Source: Phalacrocorax aristotelis (lineage: Eukaryota; Chordata; Aves; Suliformes; Phalacrocoracidae). From it: DNA of 64,000 bases. A program made the translations under genes and the position numbers. Below, in pieces: positions 13,824-24,729 of this stretch (position 1 is its first letter; each line of letters starts with the position of its first letter). Below the pieces are notes generated by a model. That model was not told where the DNA came from and ran no database searches. It saw only the letters and a program-made list of their open reading frames with translations. The DNA lies in the NCBI RefSeq assembly GCF_949628215.1, contig NC_134276.1, forward strand, positions 33,296,226 through 33,360,225, written 5' to 3'.

Positions 13824-14155
13824 CAAAGACTGGTCTGCAGCTGGAGTAAGAAATGAGTGCCACAGCTCTATGATTAATTCTCATCTCCCCCATGACCGAG
13901 GAAGGGACTTGAGGTCGCTGAGGGCAGTTGATGCTTTCTGCAGGACACGACCGCAAAGAGCTGGAGTCTGGTGAGTGTCTGTAGTGCTGTCTGAAACTCA
14001 GGGCGAAACCATCCTTGGTGGGAAAAAGCAGCAGCTCTGCAGGAGAGGAATACTCGAGGGAGAGGGTGTACCCAGAGAACAGCAGAGGAAGCATGTGTGA
14101 GGCAGCAGCTGCGGAAACAGGCAGCAGGGAGATGGTAAGCACTTGGGAATGAACC
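13824..14155 (-). other. Exon-like segment, minus strand, unproven
   Basis: Read on the minus strand, a strong acceptor-like sequence (TTTCCTCTTTTCCAG, just above position 14155) is followed by 332 bases that are open in more than one frame. A moderate donor-like site (TTTG then GTAGGG) follows at 13823. One frame reads about 110 codons with mixed composition and no recognised domain. Against it, three overlapping frames stay open in this region, which suggests base composition rather than selection. No neighbouring exon was identified. It could equally be a decoy or a non-coding RNA exon. Confidence 0.12.
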
Positions 14156-16289
14156 CTGGAAAAGAGGAAAGACAAAACACGGTGATGGAAGGAGAGGTGA
14201 AATGAGGGCTGTCAGTGGAAACAGCCTGGGGACAGTCCTGCATGGGGATGGAGGCACTCTGTCTTGCACTGTCAGGGTGCTTCAGCCACTGCAGCCGCTG
14301 CAGGTTGGGAAAGCCTGAGTGCAGCCACCGGGGCTTGGTGGGGTACCTCTCCAATCCAGAGTGGGGCTGCTGCCTAAGCCACTGCAGGCTTGGCTGTGTA
14401 AATGTATTTATTTAACTGAGTTACCTAAGCCAGGAGCCAAGTCATCCTAGACGAGCGTCAGGAAGCCTTTCACACCTTGCAAGGTCTCCCCTCAGCCCAC
14501 CAGCAGCGGCAGGGCGGGCTGGTTGGAGCACGCACACCACAGCCTTGCCAGCCCTGCCTCAGGCTCCTTCCCTAGTCAATGGAGCAAGAGAGAGAGCAGC
14601 CTACCGGCAATGACTCAGCCCACAAGAGCAGAGCCACCTTTCCAAGGCGCGTGTTCCCTTGCTCTGACTATAGGAAGAGCCTAAACCAAAGACAGCCTTT
14701 AATTTAGAGATCTCAGCCAAAAAGCTCGAAGTTAGAGAGGATGAATCTGGATATCCATGTAGATAGAGGATATATACGGAAAAGTTGGCATTGCATACCA
14801 GTGTGAGAGTAGGTGAGTCATCTCGGAGAGCACCAGATCTGACTGTATGGTCTTCTGCACAATAAGCACCATTTCTTGTGTAATTAGAAGCGTACACAAT
14901 GCGGGAACCGGTGAGTTGGCCGCGGCTTCCCGTATTGCACATTTCAGTTCAGCTGTCTGGAACAACTAGCTTTTGGTACTTGTTTTAAGATAAAGCTGGT
15001 GTGAAGTAGTGAATGACAAAATCTTGCTGGAAAATTATCAAGCTGTTAAACAACCACTGGGAAGCACATGTTGAAAGTTCCTTTAGTGTATTAATTCTAC
15101 ATTACAATTTAGAGATAAGCAGATTTTCCAGGAATGCAAATAAACCAGCATCTGGAGTCTTATTTATAAAATGTATCTGAAAAAAGTCAGCAATACTTAA
15201 TATTTTTATACTATTCATCAGCTTCTTAGTTGGTAAAGAGCTTGATCATTTCTGTTTCCAGGACTGGTCATACTATTTTGACACACTCTGTTGAGTTTTT
15301 ATGCCAAATCCAGCACAGGTACGCTGTAGTCATTTTGGACTGTAAAAATATTTCTGAAGGCAACAGCTGCCTACAACCAAGTCAAGATGGGATTTCAAGG
15401 GAAGCTTTTTGTCCTCTCCCCTCCTTTCCTCTCCACTCCTCACAGCTGATAGTACTAGCAGTATAGTGGTTTCCTTCTGGGCCATTTCCTGTGTTTCCTC
15501 CTGCAGATGGGTTCCCAGGGAAGAAGGGCAGAGCCTGTACCATGTAGCAGCCAGGGAGCCTGTGTGTCTCCCAGCCAAAGCCCCACAACAGCAGTCAGCC
15601 CTCTGTCCCCATGAACAGGGGCCTCTGTCCCATTAGCGGACCCGTGAAGACTCTTGCAGACCCCAGAGCTGACGGAGATGGATGTGCATGGTCCAAAACA
15701 TGCTTCCTCCTGCCACATGACCTAATTCAGTGGTGGATACCTCAGCTGCATTGCAAAAGTTTGCAGCGCAAGGGGAGTAGAAGTGCCTAAACACACATGG
15801 GCGATCAATGGAAATGTGTCAGTAGGTGGGTGAGAGAACATAATGGAGTAAGCAACAAGCATGGTAGACTCTGAATACCATGGAAAAAAATACAGGGAGT
15901 GGAGTGGGTCACATGATTTCAGTTTGTCACATATTTTGCCTCTGTCCCCCCTTCTCACTCCTTTTCTTCATTTTTCAATTGCTGGGATAATGCAAGTGAA
16001 AAAGAAGATCCAGACCCATCCAGGCTTTCAGGACACATAGGCACTTATTTTTTGAACAAAACACCCTATAACAACCTTTACATGGAGAGCATCATGGGTA
16101 AATGTTTATGCCATGGATTCAGTTTCCTACCAGGACCTGTATTAATAATACTGATGTCCAATTGTTAGTGGAATCCTCTTCCAATGAATGCTTAGTTCAA
16201 ATGTATATTGAAAGCTTACTTTTACAATGGCTTTCTTCTTTGTAATGGGATTTGACATGTTGGCTCTGGTGTAGCATGCAAGTTGTTTG

Positions 16290-16340
16290 TATAAATCTTT
16301 GAAATGTATTTCTGAATGGTGCTATATAAATACTGCATGC
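16290..16340 (+). repeat. Ancient SINE/LINE tail-like motif
   Basis: The stretch reads as a CTTTGAAATGTATTTCTGAA word followed by TGGTGCTATATAAATACTG. This resembles the conserved 3' end shared by some ancient vertebrate SINEs and LINEs, with the pattern CTTTGAGATC...GGTGCTATATAAAT. Only the tail-like part is recognisable. The family cannot be named from the sequence alone. Confidence 0.35.
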
Positions 16341-16804
16341 ATTGAATTGTACTATTTTATTGTGCAACTAAAAGGTTTCCTGTTCTATACCATAATACGA
16401 TTTGTTATTTTTCCAGCACACGCATTAGCGTGCATTCAACTTCTGCACAAGTAGAAGGACTCAAATTAAATTTACAAGCACACCTGAGCAAAGCTAGTTA
16501 GCTCTGGCCAGATCATGTTTCCACGATTAAATAATGCTGGCTATTATAACACATTGCAAGAAAATGCAGCTATAAATCCCTGTCTCAGTTTAATTCCAAT
16601 GCTTCATTGTACCATAGAAACTCTGCTATACTTTCTAGTAAGCAATAGGCTAGACATGCAACTGAGTCACCCTGAGCAGATGTTTTAGATGCTAACTCTG
16701 AGGAGATAAGAGTAACAATGCTGCTCTCCCAAGAGCTTTCCCCTCAAGGACCTTCCCATGCTACACAAACATTAACAAATTGATCTTCACTGCATCCCAC
16801 CTCA

Positions 16805-16900
16805 GAGTTTATTAACTGAGGAAATTGGTTCCCAGAAAGATTCAGCAATTTTCTCAAGGTCGGAGAGTAGGTCCACAGAAAGGAGAAAGAGCTGGGGGAT
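16805..16900 (-). repeat. MIR-like SINE fragment
   Basis: The plus strand contains AACTGAGGAAATTGGTTCCC, then AGAAAGATTCAGCAATTTTC, then CAAGGTCGGAGAGTAGGT and GAGCTGGGGGAT. In order these resemble the reverse complement of the MIR core: GAGGAAACTGAGGCCCAGAG, AGTGACTTGCCCAAGGTCA and CAGAGCTGGGAT. The preserved order of four blocks makes this one of the two clearest MIR-like pieces in the window. Confidence 0.55.
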
Positions 16901-17810
16901 TGTGCTGGAGACCGTCACTTATTGCCATTTGATGTTTAACATCAACATTTAACACAGTGTGCTGAAGGCATGACAGCACTAGGCGTTCACCATGTCAGAA
17001 GTGGATGGGCACTGGTTTCAGAGACTCGCGCACAGCATACCTATAGTGGGGCAAGTCCCTGCTTAGCATATTGGTCACCACCACGTAACCCTGGGGAGCC
17101 ACTGGACCAGCATGTCCCTGGGTGGGTGAGGGACCATCTCCTGCCTGCCTGTGGGGTTGCTTCAGGACGGGGATGAGAGGTCTGTGGCTCCACTGCTATC
17201 CTCACTAGGACACATCAGTAGGTCTCCCAGGGGTCCAGGAGGAGCTCTTGGGGGCCATGTCTACCCAGCTTAGGGAGCAGAGATGGGGAAGTCCTGGTCC
17301 CATAGTCACTCAGGTCACTCTGTGGCTTGCAGACAGCTTTCCTTTTGGTGGAAACAAGGGTAACAGGGCTACATGGGTTGTTGGTGCATACCCAGGTCTG
17401 AGCTGAAGATATACAAGACATGTCCAGGACATACATCAGAGACTGGGGACACCAGAGCAGCTCAACTGTGCCTGGAGTTCAAGGTTTTTACAGGGGCTCT
17501 GACAGTTTTGCATTTTATTACGATTTCTCATTTTCCCGTCACTTACAGTGCTGCCAAAATTTGACCATTTGGAGTAAAGTTTTCCAATCCAGGTGTTTGC
17601 CTCAGGCTGAATTATTTCAGATAGGGTGGGAGGGAGAATTTCATTTAGAGCTGTTCCTCATGGCCAAGACTCGGGCTGAGGGAAAAGGCTTATATGTAAA
17701 AAATGCTGTGACTTACCCTTGAAACTCTCCAGTGCTTTGTGAATGAAAAGATACTTGTGTGCAGGAAAGGAAAACAGAGTAGACAAGACAAGACAAGGGA
17801 ATGTTTCCCC

Positions 17811-17940
17811 CAGAAATATTCAAAACCCGCCTGGACGTGCTCCTGTGGCCCCTGCTCTGGGTGTCCCTGCTCAAGCAGGGGGGCTGGACAAGATGATCTC
17901 CAGAAGTCCCTTCCAACCCCTGCCATTCTGTGGTTCTGGG
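17811..17940 (+). repeat. CR1 LINE, 5'-truncated 3' end (younger, avian type)
   Basis: The segment begins at an AGAAATATTCAAAACCCGCC-like word, which encodes the extreme C-terminus of the CR1 reverse-transcriptase ORF. It continues through the 3' UTR with CTCAAGCAGGGGGGCTGGAC, AAGATGATCTCCAGAAGTCC and CTTCCAACCCCTGCCATTCT, and ends in a TGTGGTTCTGGG tail. Only about 130 bases are present, typical of the strong 5' truncation of CR1 insertions. The low divergence suggests it is younger than the copies at 5905, 54815 and 62145. Confidence 0.9.
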
Positions 17941-19649
17941 CTTTATGGGGACAATTCAGATTGATGGCTATTGTGAGGAGAGGGGTGGAGGACCTGGCTG
18001 GGGTGAACTGGCACAGGCAGTGTACCATGACTGAAACTGGGAGGACAAGCCCAAAAAACACAGACTTTACAGAATGGGACTGAATTGCTAAGATTGGGGA
18101 AAGTTTATAGTGGGGCAAATCCTAAGGGGTGAGGCAGAAGAGGGTTAGGACAAGGATAACCATTTAAAGTTTTTGCAGCCAAGAGAAAGTACTAGTCCAT
18201 AGCCTGGACTGGGTCTGTTCCTAAACTTCACCAGTCCTCTGCTGTCAGTGTTTATGTGTGAAACCACCGATGACAGCATGTTTCATTTCCCATGTACTGT
18301 TAGAGCAAGCTCTCACCCTACAGGTGTGGTCCTTTAGCTCCCTCGGCAAATCTCAACATCATGATGCTTACCGTCCTGATAAGTCATGTGGATGTCATAC
18401 AACCTTAGTTAACTGCCTTTAATTTTGTCTTTAATTGCACACACATAGGTGGGGTTTCTTCATGCATCCAAAGTCCTTTAGCCTCATGCTGTGCCCTAAA
18501 AGGACATGTCTCAGCTGGCAAGCACCTATTCAGTCTGTTATTTTCCCATATATTCCTGATTTATACCATGCTTATTGGATCCTGAAACATCTTCTTCACA
18601 GGATTTTCTAGAGTGATTGCCACTGCAATGCAAGAGCTCCCCAATTATTAGTTGCCTCATTTTAGCAGAACTTCTTTGTGATGAGATATCATGATATGGT
18701 CGTCATTTGGCAAATAGGCAGCTTAGTCAGCACTGCAGCTGCCCAGTTTGAACCCACTAGGACTTGATTTTTCAGAGCACTTACTATATGATATGATGCT
18801 GTGAATCATGGAAGCATCGCTCTCCCTGACTCAGCTGAGGCTGAGAGCTCAGCACTTCTGCAAACCAAACCACTGGGCTTGGAAGTCAGGCACCTAAAAG
18901 ACAAAAAAGACACAAAGAGAGCCCACCTGTGAAAACCTTGGCTGAACAATATTCCCCAGCGTTCTGGAACAAAGGAGGAGATAAGATCCAAGGATGTAAT
19001 TTTGTACTTTCTCTTCCCTGCAGTCCTGTTCTCATTCACTTCTAGCTTTTGTAATAACATGAAGTAGACATCCTGCCACAGCCACAGAGTGGGTCTAATT
19101 TGTGTGCTGAAGGAAGGAGCTGTGTGGGAAAACACTGTCTGATCAGACAGTACAAACCATGTCTGCATAATACACATATGCATGGGGGCTGAACTAAGGT
19201 AGCAAAAGTAATTTTAAATTAGCATTTTCTAACGTTCTTCTGCTTGTTCTGCCAAGCTTATTAGTATTCCTTCAAAGTGGGGCTTTGATTTGTTTTGGAG
19301 TAAAGCATATTTATTCTAATTCTGTGTAGGAAATAGCCAGTTCTATCTTTCTTACAAAATATTTTTGCAAATGGTAGGGTGCCCTTCTCTTGACATTCCT
19401 CACCAACTTGGGTTCAGTGTTTGAGGATGATAAATGTGCATCAAGCCCAGCATTTCTACCACCACCTACCTGCTTTGGCTCTTGTTTCATTAGAATTTCA
19501 GCAATGTGCTGGTTCATGGCAGATAACCTCTCCCTCTCTGGGCTGCAAGTGCTTGTGAGTGTGTGTGCATGTGTAGGGGGTGAGAGAATGCGTGCATTTC
19601 TCATGTCCTCAGCATTTATTACATTCCTTTTTCTTTTCCTCCTCTGCAG

Positions 19650-19701
19650 CAATAAATCAATGCTACTTGTTATTGTCTACTCCTTGGGCAATATCTTGCG
19701 G
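19650..19701 (+). other. Short exon-like segment with strong splice signals, unproven
   Basis: A long pyrimidine run (TTCCTTTTTCTTTTCCTCCT then CTGCAG) ends at 19649, and a near-consensus donor (CGG then GTAAAGAC) begins at 19702. The 52 enclosed bases are open in one frame, reading SMLLVIVYSLGNILR near the end, a hydrophobic sequence that matches no family known to me. The frame ends in phase 0. This could be a small coding exon, a non-coding RNA exon or a decoy. Nothing else in the neighbourhood confirms transcription. Confidence 0.15.
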
Positions 19702-21602
19702 GTAAAGACAGGCTCTCCTGGCTATAATGTCATATGTTTTATCAAAAGATAAAATACAAGGAAAGAACTAAAGTAAACCAAAGTCCTGTTTTTGCAGATT
19801 TTGAGAGGAAGGACCCTATCCTGGACATGCTGGCTACATTACCCGTCATGACAGACATGCTTTGCCCCACGCAGGCTCCAGTTACTGACTCCAGCCTTAC
19901 GCTGCCTGCACATGCAGGAGAGGGCAGTGTGTCAGTGGGGTGACGTTTCTGCTTCCATCGTGGGAAGGAAAATTTAGGATTCCTGGTGCTACTGTCTATT
20001 TCCTGCCCACAGACAGCTTCAGGGCTGGGATGCTGGATGCACCATTCCTGTACGTGTGCAGAGGTCGGTGTGCGCTCCTTGCAGTTCTGCAGTGGGTTAA
20101 TAGCAAGTGAAGCCCTAAAAATAGGTTGTTGATGGAGTAAAATATAGCCTGATTATTGTTTGCTCTGACAAGAGTGGAGGCACACACACTTGTGCCTGGA
20201 GAAACTGTAAATCAAGAGCAACAACACAGTGGGGCTTGTAGCAACTCCCTGGAGAAGCTTTGCCCAGAAAGCCTCTGCCTTCTGGTGTGTCGCCTGCTAT
20301 CTAATTGCAGCAAACTGGTTTTCACTGCACAGGCTTGCTGATTTTCTACAGGAGAAAAGAAAAACACCTTTCCACACACCTAGCCCAACAAGCAGGAATT
20401 AGATATTCCTTCTCTCCACAGAGGACACCCTGAAGAGATGGGCTTGAGAAATGATGAGAAAAGAAACTGGTGTGGTGGAGGAGCAGGCAAGATGGGACCC
20501 TTCTGAAATAGAGGCATTTGAGCCAAGCCCAGAAGAACCAAAAAAAAAAAACCAACGCCAAAACCAACCCCCAAAAATTCAAACCTGGCACACCTGCTTA
20601 GGCATCCAGGACCAAATTAAACAGACAGGTTTACAACCAGGATTACATCTGGGATTTTTTCATCCTTAACCCCCTCTGATGTCAACTGGGGTTAACTGGC
20701 ATCTGTGAACCTTCATGCACAAGTTACTGAAAGGTTTTTGCAGGCAGATTCTCAGAGTCTGAAGTGCAGAAAAAGCACCCCTGACACATTAACATGTTTT
20801 TATTGTGGCTTTGTAGATGTGTTTTACATTTTCTTTCTGCAGTGGCAAAGGCAGGGAGAGTTGGGTCCCCTCAAGCAAGAAATGTACTTTATCAACTCAG
20901 TTTGTCAGCAACAGCACCGGTGAAAGCATGCACACACATGCACCTCTTTCTCTATGTCTGCCCTAAACTTTGCCTATTTTTTTTTATTAAAATGGCTGCC
21001 TCAAGCTACTGACAAATAGTGCCTGTAACGTGAGATGTGCAGGGTATGAAAAAACCCACCAACTTTGATAGAACTCAGATTCCTTCTCCTGCTCCGATTT
21101 TGATAATTTCCTACTGAAAGTTTTTTCCTGTCCCCTACCCTGGTTTTCAAGGGGACGTGCATGGGTCATGATGCATTTTTCACACCCTTCAGGGAAGATG
21201 ATGTCCTTGCATCAGACTGCATTCAGGCATAGCCTTCTCTGCCAGCGGGACTGCAGTGTTGCTGACTGCACCGGCAAGCACACAGCTTGTGCAGGGGAGA
21301 GGTAAACCTGGCATGCAGAAATGAGCCATCTCTTTCATGTGGCTTTTTGAGGCTCCAAAATACATGTGATGATAAAAAAGTATTACTTGCAGAAAGGGGA
21401 AGGGCTTGTCTCTGTTTGCTTGTTTGTTCCCCTTTCCTAACAAAGTTCTCCCCAGCCTTCAGGCAGTTGTCGGGGGGTGGACTTGCTTCACAATAGACAT
21501 CAGATGGGTTTGAAAATACAGCACAGCCTTTGGGAGAAAGCTCTGGTTCAAGCTTTCCTTGCCCATGGCATCGTGAAGGAGGGAAGGAAAGGGAGAACCT
21601 GG

Positions 21603-21688
21603 TATAAAAATGGAGAATAGCTTGGGGACAACAGGATTTAGCTTGGGAGCAACTGGGTTTTGAGGATACCATGGCCACCACCAAGAAG
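21603..21688 (+). promoter_or_regulatory. TATA-like box with downstream ATG and splice donor, unproven
   Basis: A TATAAAAA motif at 21603-21610 is followed at about 60 bases by an ATG in a fair start context (ATACCATGG) at 21671. The six codons MATTKK then run directly into AAG-GTGAGG, a good splice-donor match at 21689. The spacing is that expected of a TATA promoter, a short leader and a first coding exon. No protein family beginning this way is recognised, and reading past the donor meets a stop within a few codons. It remains a pattern only. Confidence 0.15.
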
Positions 21689-22199
21689 GTGAGGTCCTCA
21701 TAGCGTGGCTCTGGCCTTTCCTGCCTGCTGCACCTGGGGCTCTCCCAAGTGTTCACATCCTTGAAACTCACCTGGTTTGGGGAGCTGGTGGCTTCTCTTC
21801 CTGCCAAGCGCTACATTGCCATTCAGCTTATCTCTGGCTGAAGGAACCCACTGAGACAAGCAACTGTTTAAGACAGAATGAATTATCTACAGTCTTGCTG
21901 TCTTTCCACATCTCATTTTCCCACAACTCTCCCACTTGCTGATTATAATTGCCTTTTAATTGCTTGTATAATTTCAATTACGTACAGTAGCTGCCAAAAG
22001 TATCTGTTGAGTTCTTTTTCTCTTTTTTTTTTTTTTAAATCATTAATTGAGTTTAAATAATTCCACAACTGTGATTGCCATAGTTCTGAGAAAGCGGTGA
22101 GTTCATTTAATGGATGGACTTTCTCTGCACAGTGTCTGCTTGCTTTGGGCACAAGTTTACCAGTTTCCTCTGTAGAGGTTGTTATTTGGATCTGGTAAT

Positions 22200-22382
22200 G
22201 CTGACCAAACATCCTTAATGTGGACAAAAGGATTTCATGGTTTATGCAATCAAATGCTGTAGGGGTATCCAGCAGCGTGATTGCAGGCAATAGCCAAGAG
22301 CAGACCATTCATCGCTGTCACTAGTGCTGATTCCATTTTACATGCCAACTAGATGCTGAACTGGAAGAAGTCCAGGATCCTT
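22200..22382 (-). repeat. Fossil LINE reverse-transcriptase fragment (CR1/L2 superfamily)
   Basis: Translated on the minus strand, the segment shows three consecutive pieces of a LINE reverse transcriptase. There is an LDFFQFSI-like block near 22380-22350, an ESALVTAMNGLLLAI block near 22330-22285, and, after a frame change, ITLLDTPTAFDCINHEILL near 22284-22215. The last corresponds to the conserved LLDLSAAFDTVDHEILL region carrying the first catalytic aspartate area. In-frame stops and a frameshift show it is dead. Unlike the other LINE pieces here it comes from the inside of the RT domain, not the 3' end. An L2, Rex-like or old CR1 source cannot be separated by eye. Confidence 0.65.
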
Positions 22383-24217
22383 GCAGGGTTCAGATGGAGA
22401 TAGGACCAATCCCTCTCAAGGGATTTTATCATGTTCAAAGCAGGGTGAGATCTGATACTGGGTTATATTGAGAGAATTTTCTTGCATAAAGCAACAATTA
22501 AATAATAAGGATAAGCTTTAAGTGGAAGATAGATATCTCCTTTGGAAGGAAGCATGAATGATCTCATGTGAGGTTGCTTTAAATTTTTTTTCCCCTGGAC
22601 AAAAAAGAAAGGGACGACAGTGATGGAAAGTCTCATTGGAGACTCTCCTGTTCTTCTGTTGTGCAGAAGGGTTGAACTGGGAGGTAGAGAATATTGGATG
22701 ACTGGTGAATAAGGAGCCTATATAGAACCTTCTTTCCTGAAATGTCACATTGGATGGAGATAGTTTTCTCCATCCAATGATAGGTAATAGAGATGTGCAA
22801 GACTGACAAGACCATCCATTGCTCCAAATAAGGCAGCAGGTGTAATAAAGACATCCTGTGATTGAACCTATATGGATTGCTTTCAGAATGAATAGGTTTA
22901 CAATAAGATATATAAACGTGAGCATGTTTTAAATCATCAGGCAAGGAACCTTGGTCTGTAGTAGCTATTTTAATCTTGTTTTGCATTCATGTTTGTTTTC
23001 TTTAAGAAGCACATATTCTCATTGCTTGGTAAACACTAAATTACATCTCTTAAATAAGGTATGGCTCCTTTAAACTACTTTTGTTTTTCTTTTTGTTAAT
23101 GTTAACCAGAAGCATAAGAGGTACTGGAGGATACACATCAAGGGAGGTCCCTGATTTAAACAGTCATGTAGCTTAACATATGTTTATTTGGAAATGTAAC
23201 TTTTATCATTTTTATTAGAGCAGCAAAGAGTGGGTGATCCACTTCCCTTTCTTTATTATTCAATATATGTCAGATTCTACTCCCACAGAAAGTGGAATTA
23301 AATAAAAAGTGAAAAGGAGAGAATTCCTAAAATACATTTATTAAAAAGGATGCATTTGTGAAAATGAGGTGATTGAATTGATCTGGTCACCTGGATTTTC
23401 AAGATTTTAGATGAATATAGCTCTTTGTCTCGCCCCAGAGACTAGAAGAGGGAAACAAGTTCTCCTAGTTCTCCAATGCTTAAATATACTTTCAGCTGGA
23501 GATGAGTAACATATTGGACTGAACTTCATCCGTCAAATATCCATGGTCTGCATGGATATCTGGACTGTACATTAACTGTGCCATGGATGTAGAGACCCAA
23601 GGTGGCTCAGTACAGCGTGGTTTATCGTTCAGGTGCAGTGCCAGGTGAAGGCAGCCTAAGGATTTTAAGGTCAGGGAGGGTTCGGGAGGTGTATAATTGT
23701 GTTTGTGCAGTCCTGAGCTTTATCTACTGAACTCTGCGGGGCCCAGCCTAGCCCCCTGCGGAACTGTCCAAGTGTCCCGTGCCACACACTCTGGAGTGTA
23801 ATCTCTTCTGGAGGACACACTCTGGCTATCAGCTTCTACTATTGTCGTTATTATTGCTATGATCCAGAATGTCCTTGTTGCAGTACCACAGATAATGTGG
23901 GGGATATGTGAGCTGAACAAACAAAGCAAACGGTTTTGCTTCAAAAGCCAGCTGAGCACGCCCATAGATTCTGATTAGTCAATGACTTTCACAAATTCGG
24001 TATTTTTTGCCTTTCCTCAAAACTTGCTAAGTGAACTTAGAGTACTTAGTACAAAAAATATTCTTTCATTATAACTCAAATTGTTGGATTAAATGTGGCA
24101 AATTAGGCTTTAGCATATATTAATCACAACTTTAGATAGGCTTATTTTAAAAATAAACCAAATTCTAATTTAAAGGAAAAAATATTTCCACTTGCATTAT
24201 TTTTCTTTTTTCCACAG

Positions 24218-24287
24218 GCAGGTTCTGCATTTGCAGGCATTCCTAGAGGTCATGCTTTTCTATACCTGCCCAGGTTTTGTGCCACTG
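24218..24287 (+). other. Candidate internal exon, unproven
   Basis: The acceptor is strong: a T-rich run (TTTTTCTTTTTTCCACAG) ends at 24217. The 70 enclosed bases end at CACTG followed by a donor-like GTAAATTC at 24288. The segment is open in two of the three frames. It pairs by compatible phase with the acceptor at 24541 across a 253-base gap that has a plausible branch-point word (CACTAAT) near 24461. No protein family is recognised in either frame. A coding exon, a non-coding transcript exon or a coincidence are all possible. Confidence 0.18.
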
Positions 24288-24540
24288 GTAAATTCTATTC
24301 TTCTGGCTTCTTTGGTTTTAGGTTATCATGAAAACCACAGAATTCCAATGATGGGATCTATATGGAAAAATAAAAGGAGTAATATAAAATTTCAGTGTCA
24401 GAATTTTCCATGCTTGCCCCGTACAAGACCATGCATTCATCATCAGAATCTGTTTCTCTTTCACTAATGATCCTTTCCTGGAGGGAATGTCTGATTATCT
24501 GACCCCCTCATATACCCTCTCTCTCCTTCATTCCTTTCAG

Positions 24541-24729
24541 TGGCTAGAGGATTTGGTGATGGTCAGAAATACTGCACACGTCAACGATTCCAACTTCCCT
24601 CAGGAAATGGAAACAAAAGCAAACCCATCCAAGCATTCTGAACTCTCTTTAAAGTATTGCAGAAGTAAAGGAAGGTTTGAAGTGGAGTTTCTTAACCTGT
24701 CTGAATCAAAACACTCTTCCTTGACATAA
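24541..24729 (+). other. Candidate terminal exon, unproven
   Basis: One of the strongest acceptor-like sequences in the window (CCCTCTCTCTCCTTCATTCC then TTTCAG) ends at 24540. Read in phase 0, the following sequence stays open for 62 codons (WLEDLVMVRNTAHVNDSNFP at the start) to a TAA at 24727-24729. Read with one base carried over from 24287, it gives a different open frame ending at TGA 24639-24641. An ATTAAA polyadenylation-like word lies at 24798. The product is hydrophilic and unrecognised. Two alternative frames being open weakens the coding argument. Confidence 0.18.

Larger units (their letters stand above)
9796..17810. other. Non-coding single-copy DNA, no confirmed gene
   Basis: No gene is recognised in this long stretch. 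It contains an exon-like segment on the minus strand (13824-14155), an ancient repeat-tail motif near 16290-16340 and a MIR-like piece near 16805-16900. The 13.8-14.6 kb part is richer in G and C and has overlapping open frames in several phases, as expected when few stop codons occur by composition. A short perfect hairpin (CACGC-ATTA-GCGTG) lies near 16420 and is probably incidental. Confidence 0.55.
17941..22199. other. Non-coding DNA with two exon/promoter-like signals
   Basis: No gene is confirmed. The stretch holds a short segment flanked by good splice signals (19650-19701) and a TATA-like box followed by an ATG and a donor-like site (21603-21688). An A-rich run lies near 20540-20552. 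The minus-strand open frame of 194 codons at 21223-21807 matches nothing known and overlaps other open frames, so it is treated as chance. Confidence 0.5.

Noticed and set aside
21223..21807. 194-codon minus-strand open frame
   Set aside because: No recognised family; overlaps other open frames on both strands in a moderately GC-rich segment.
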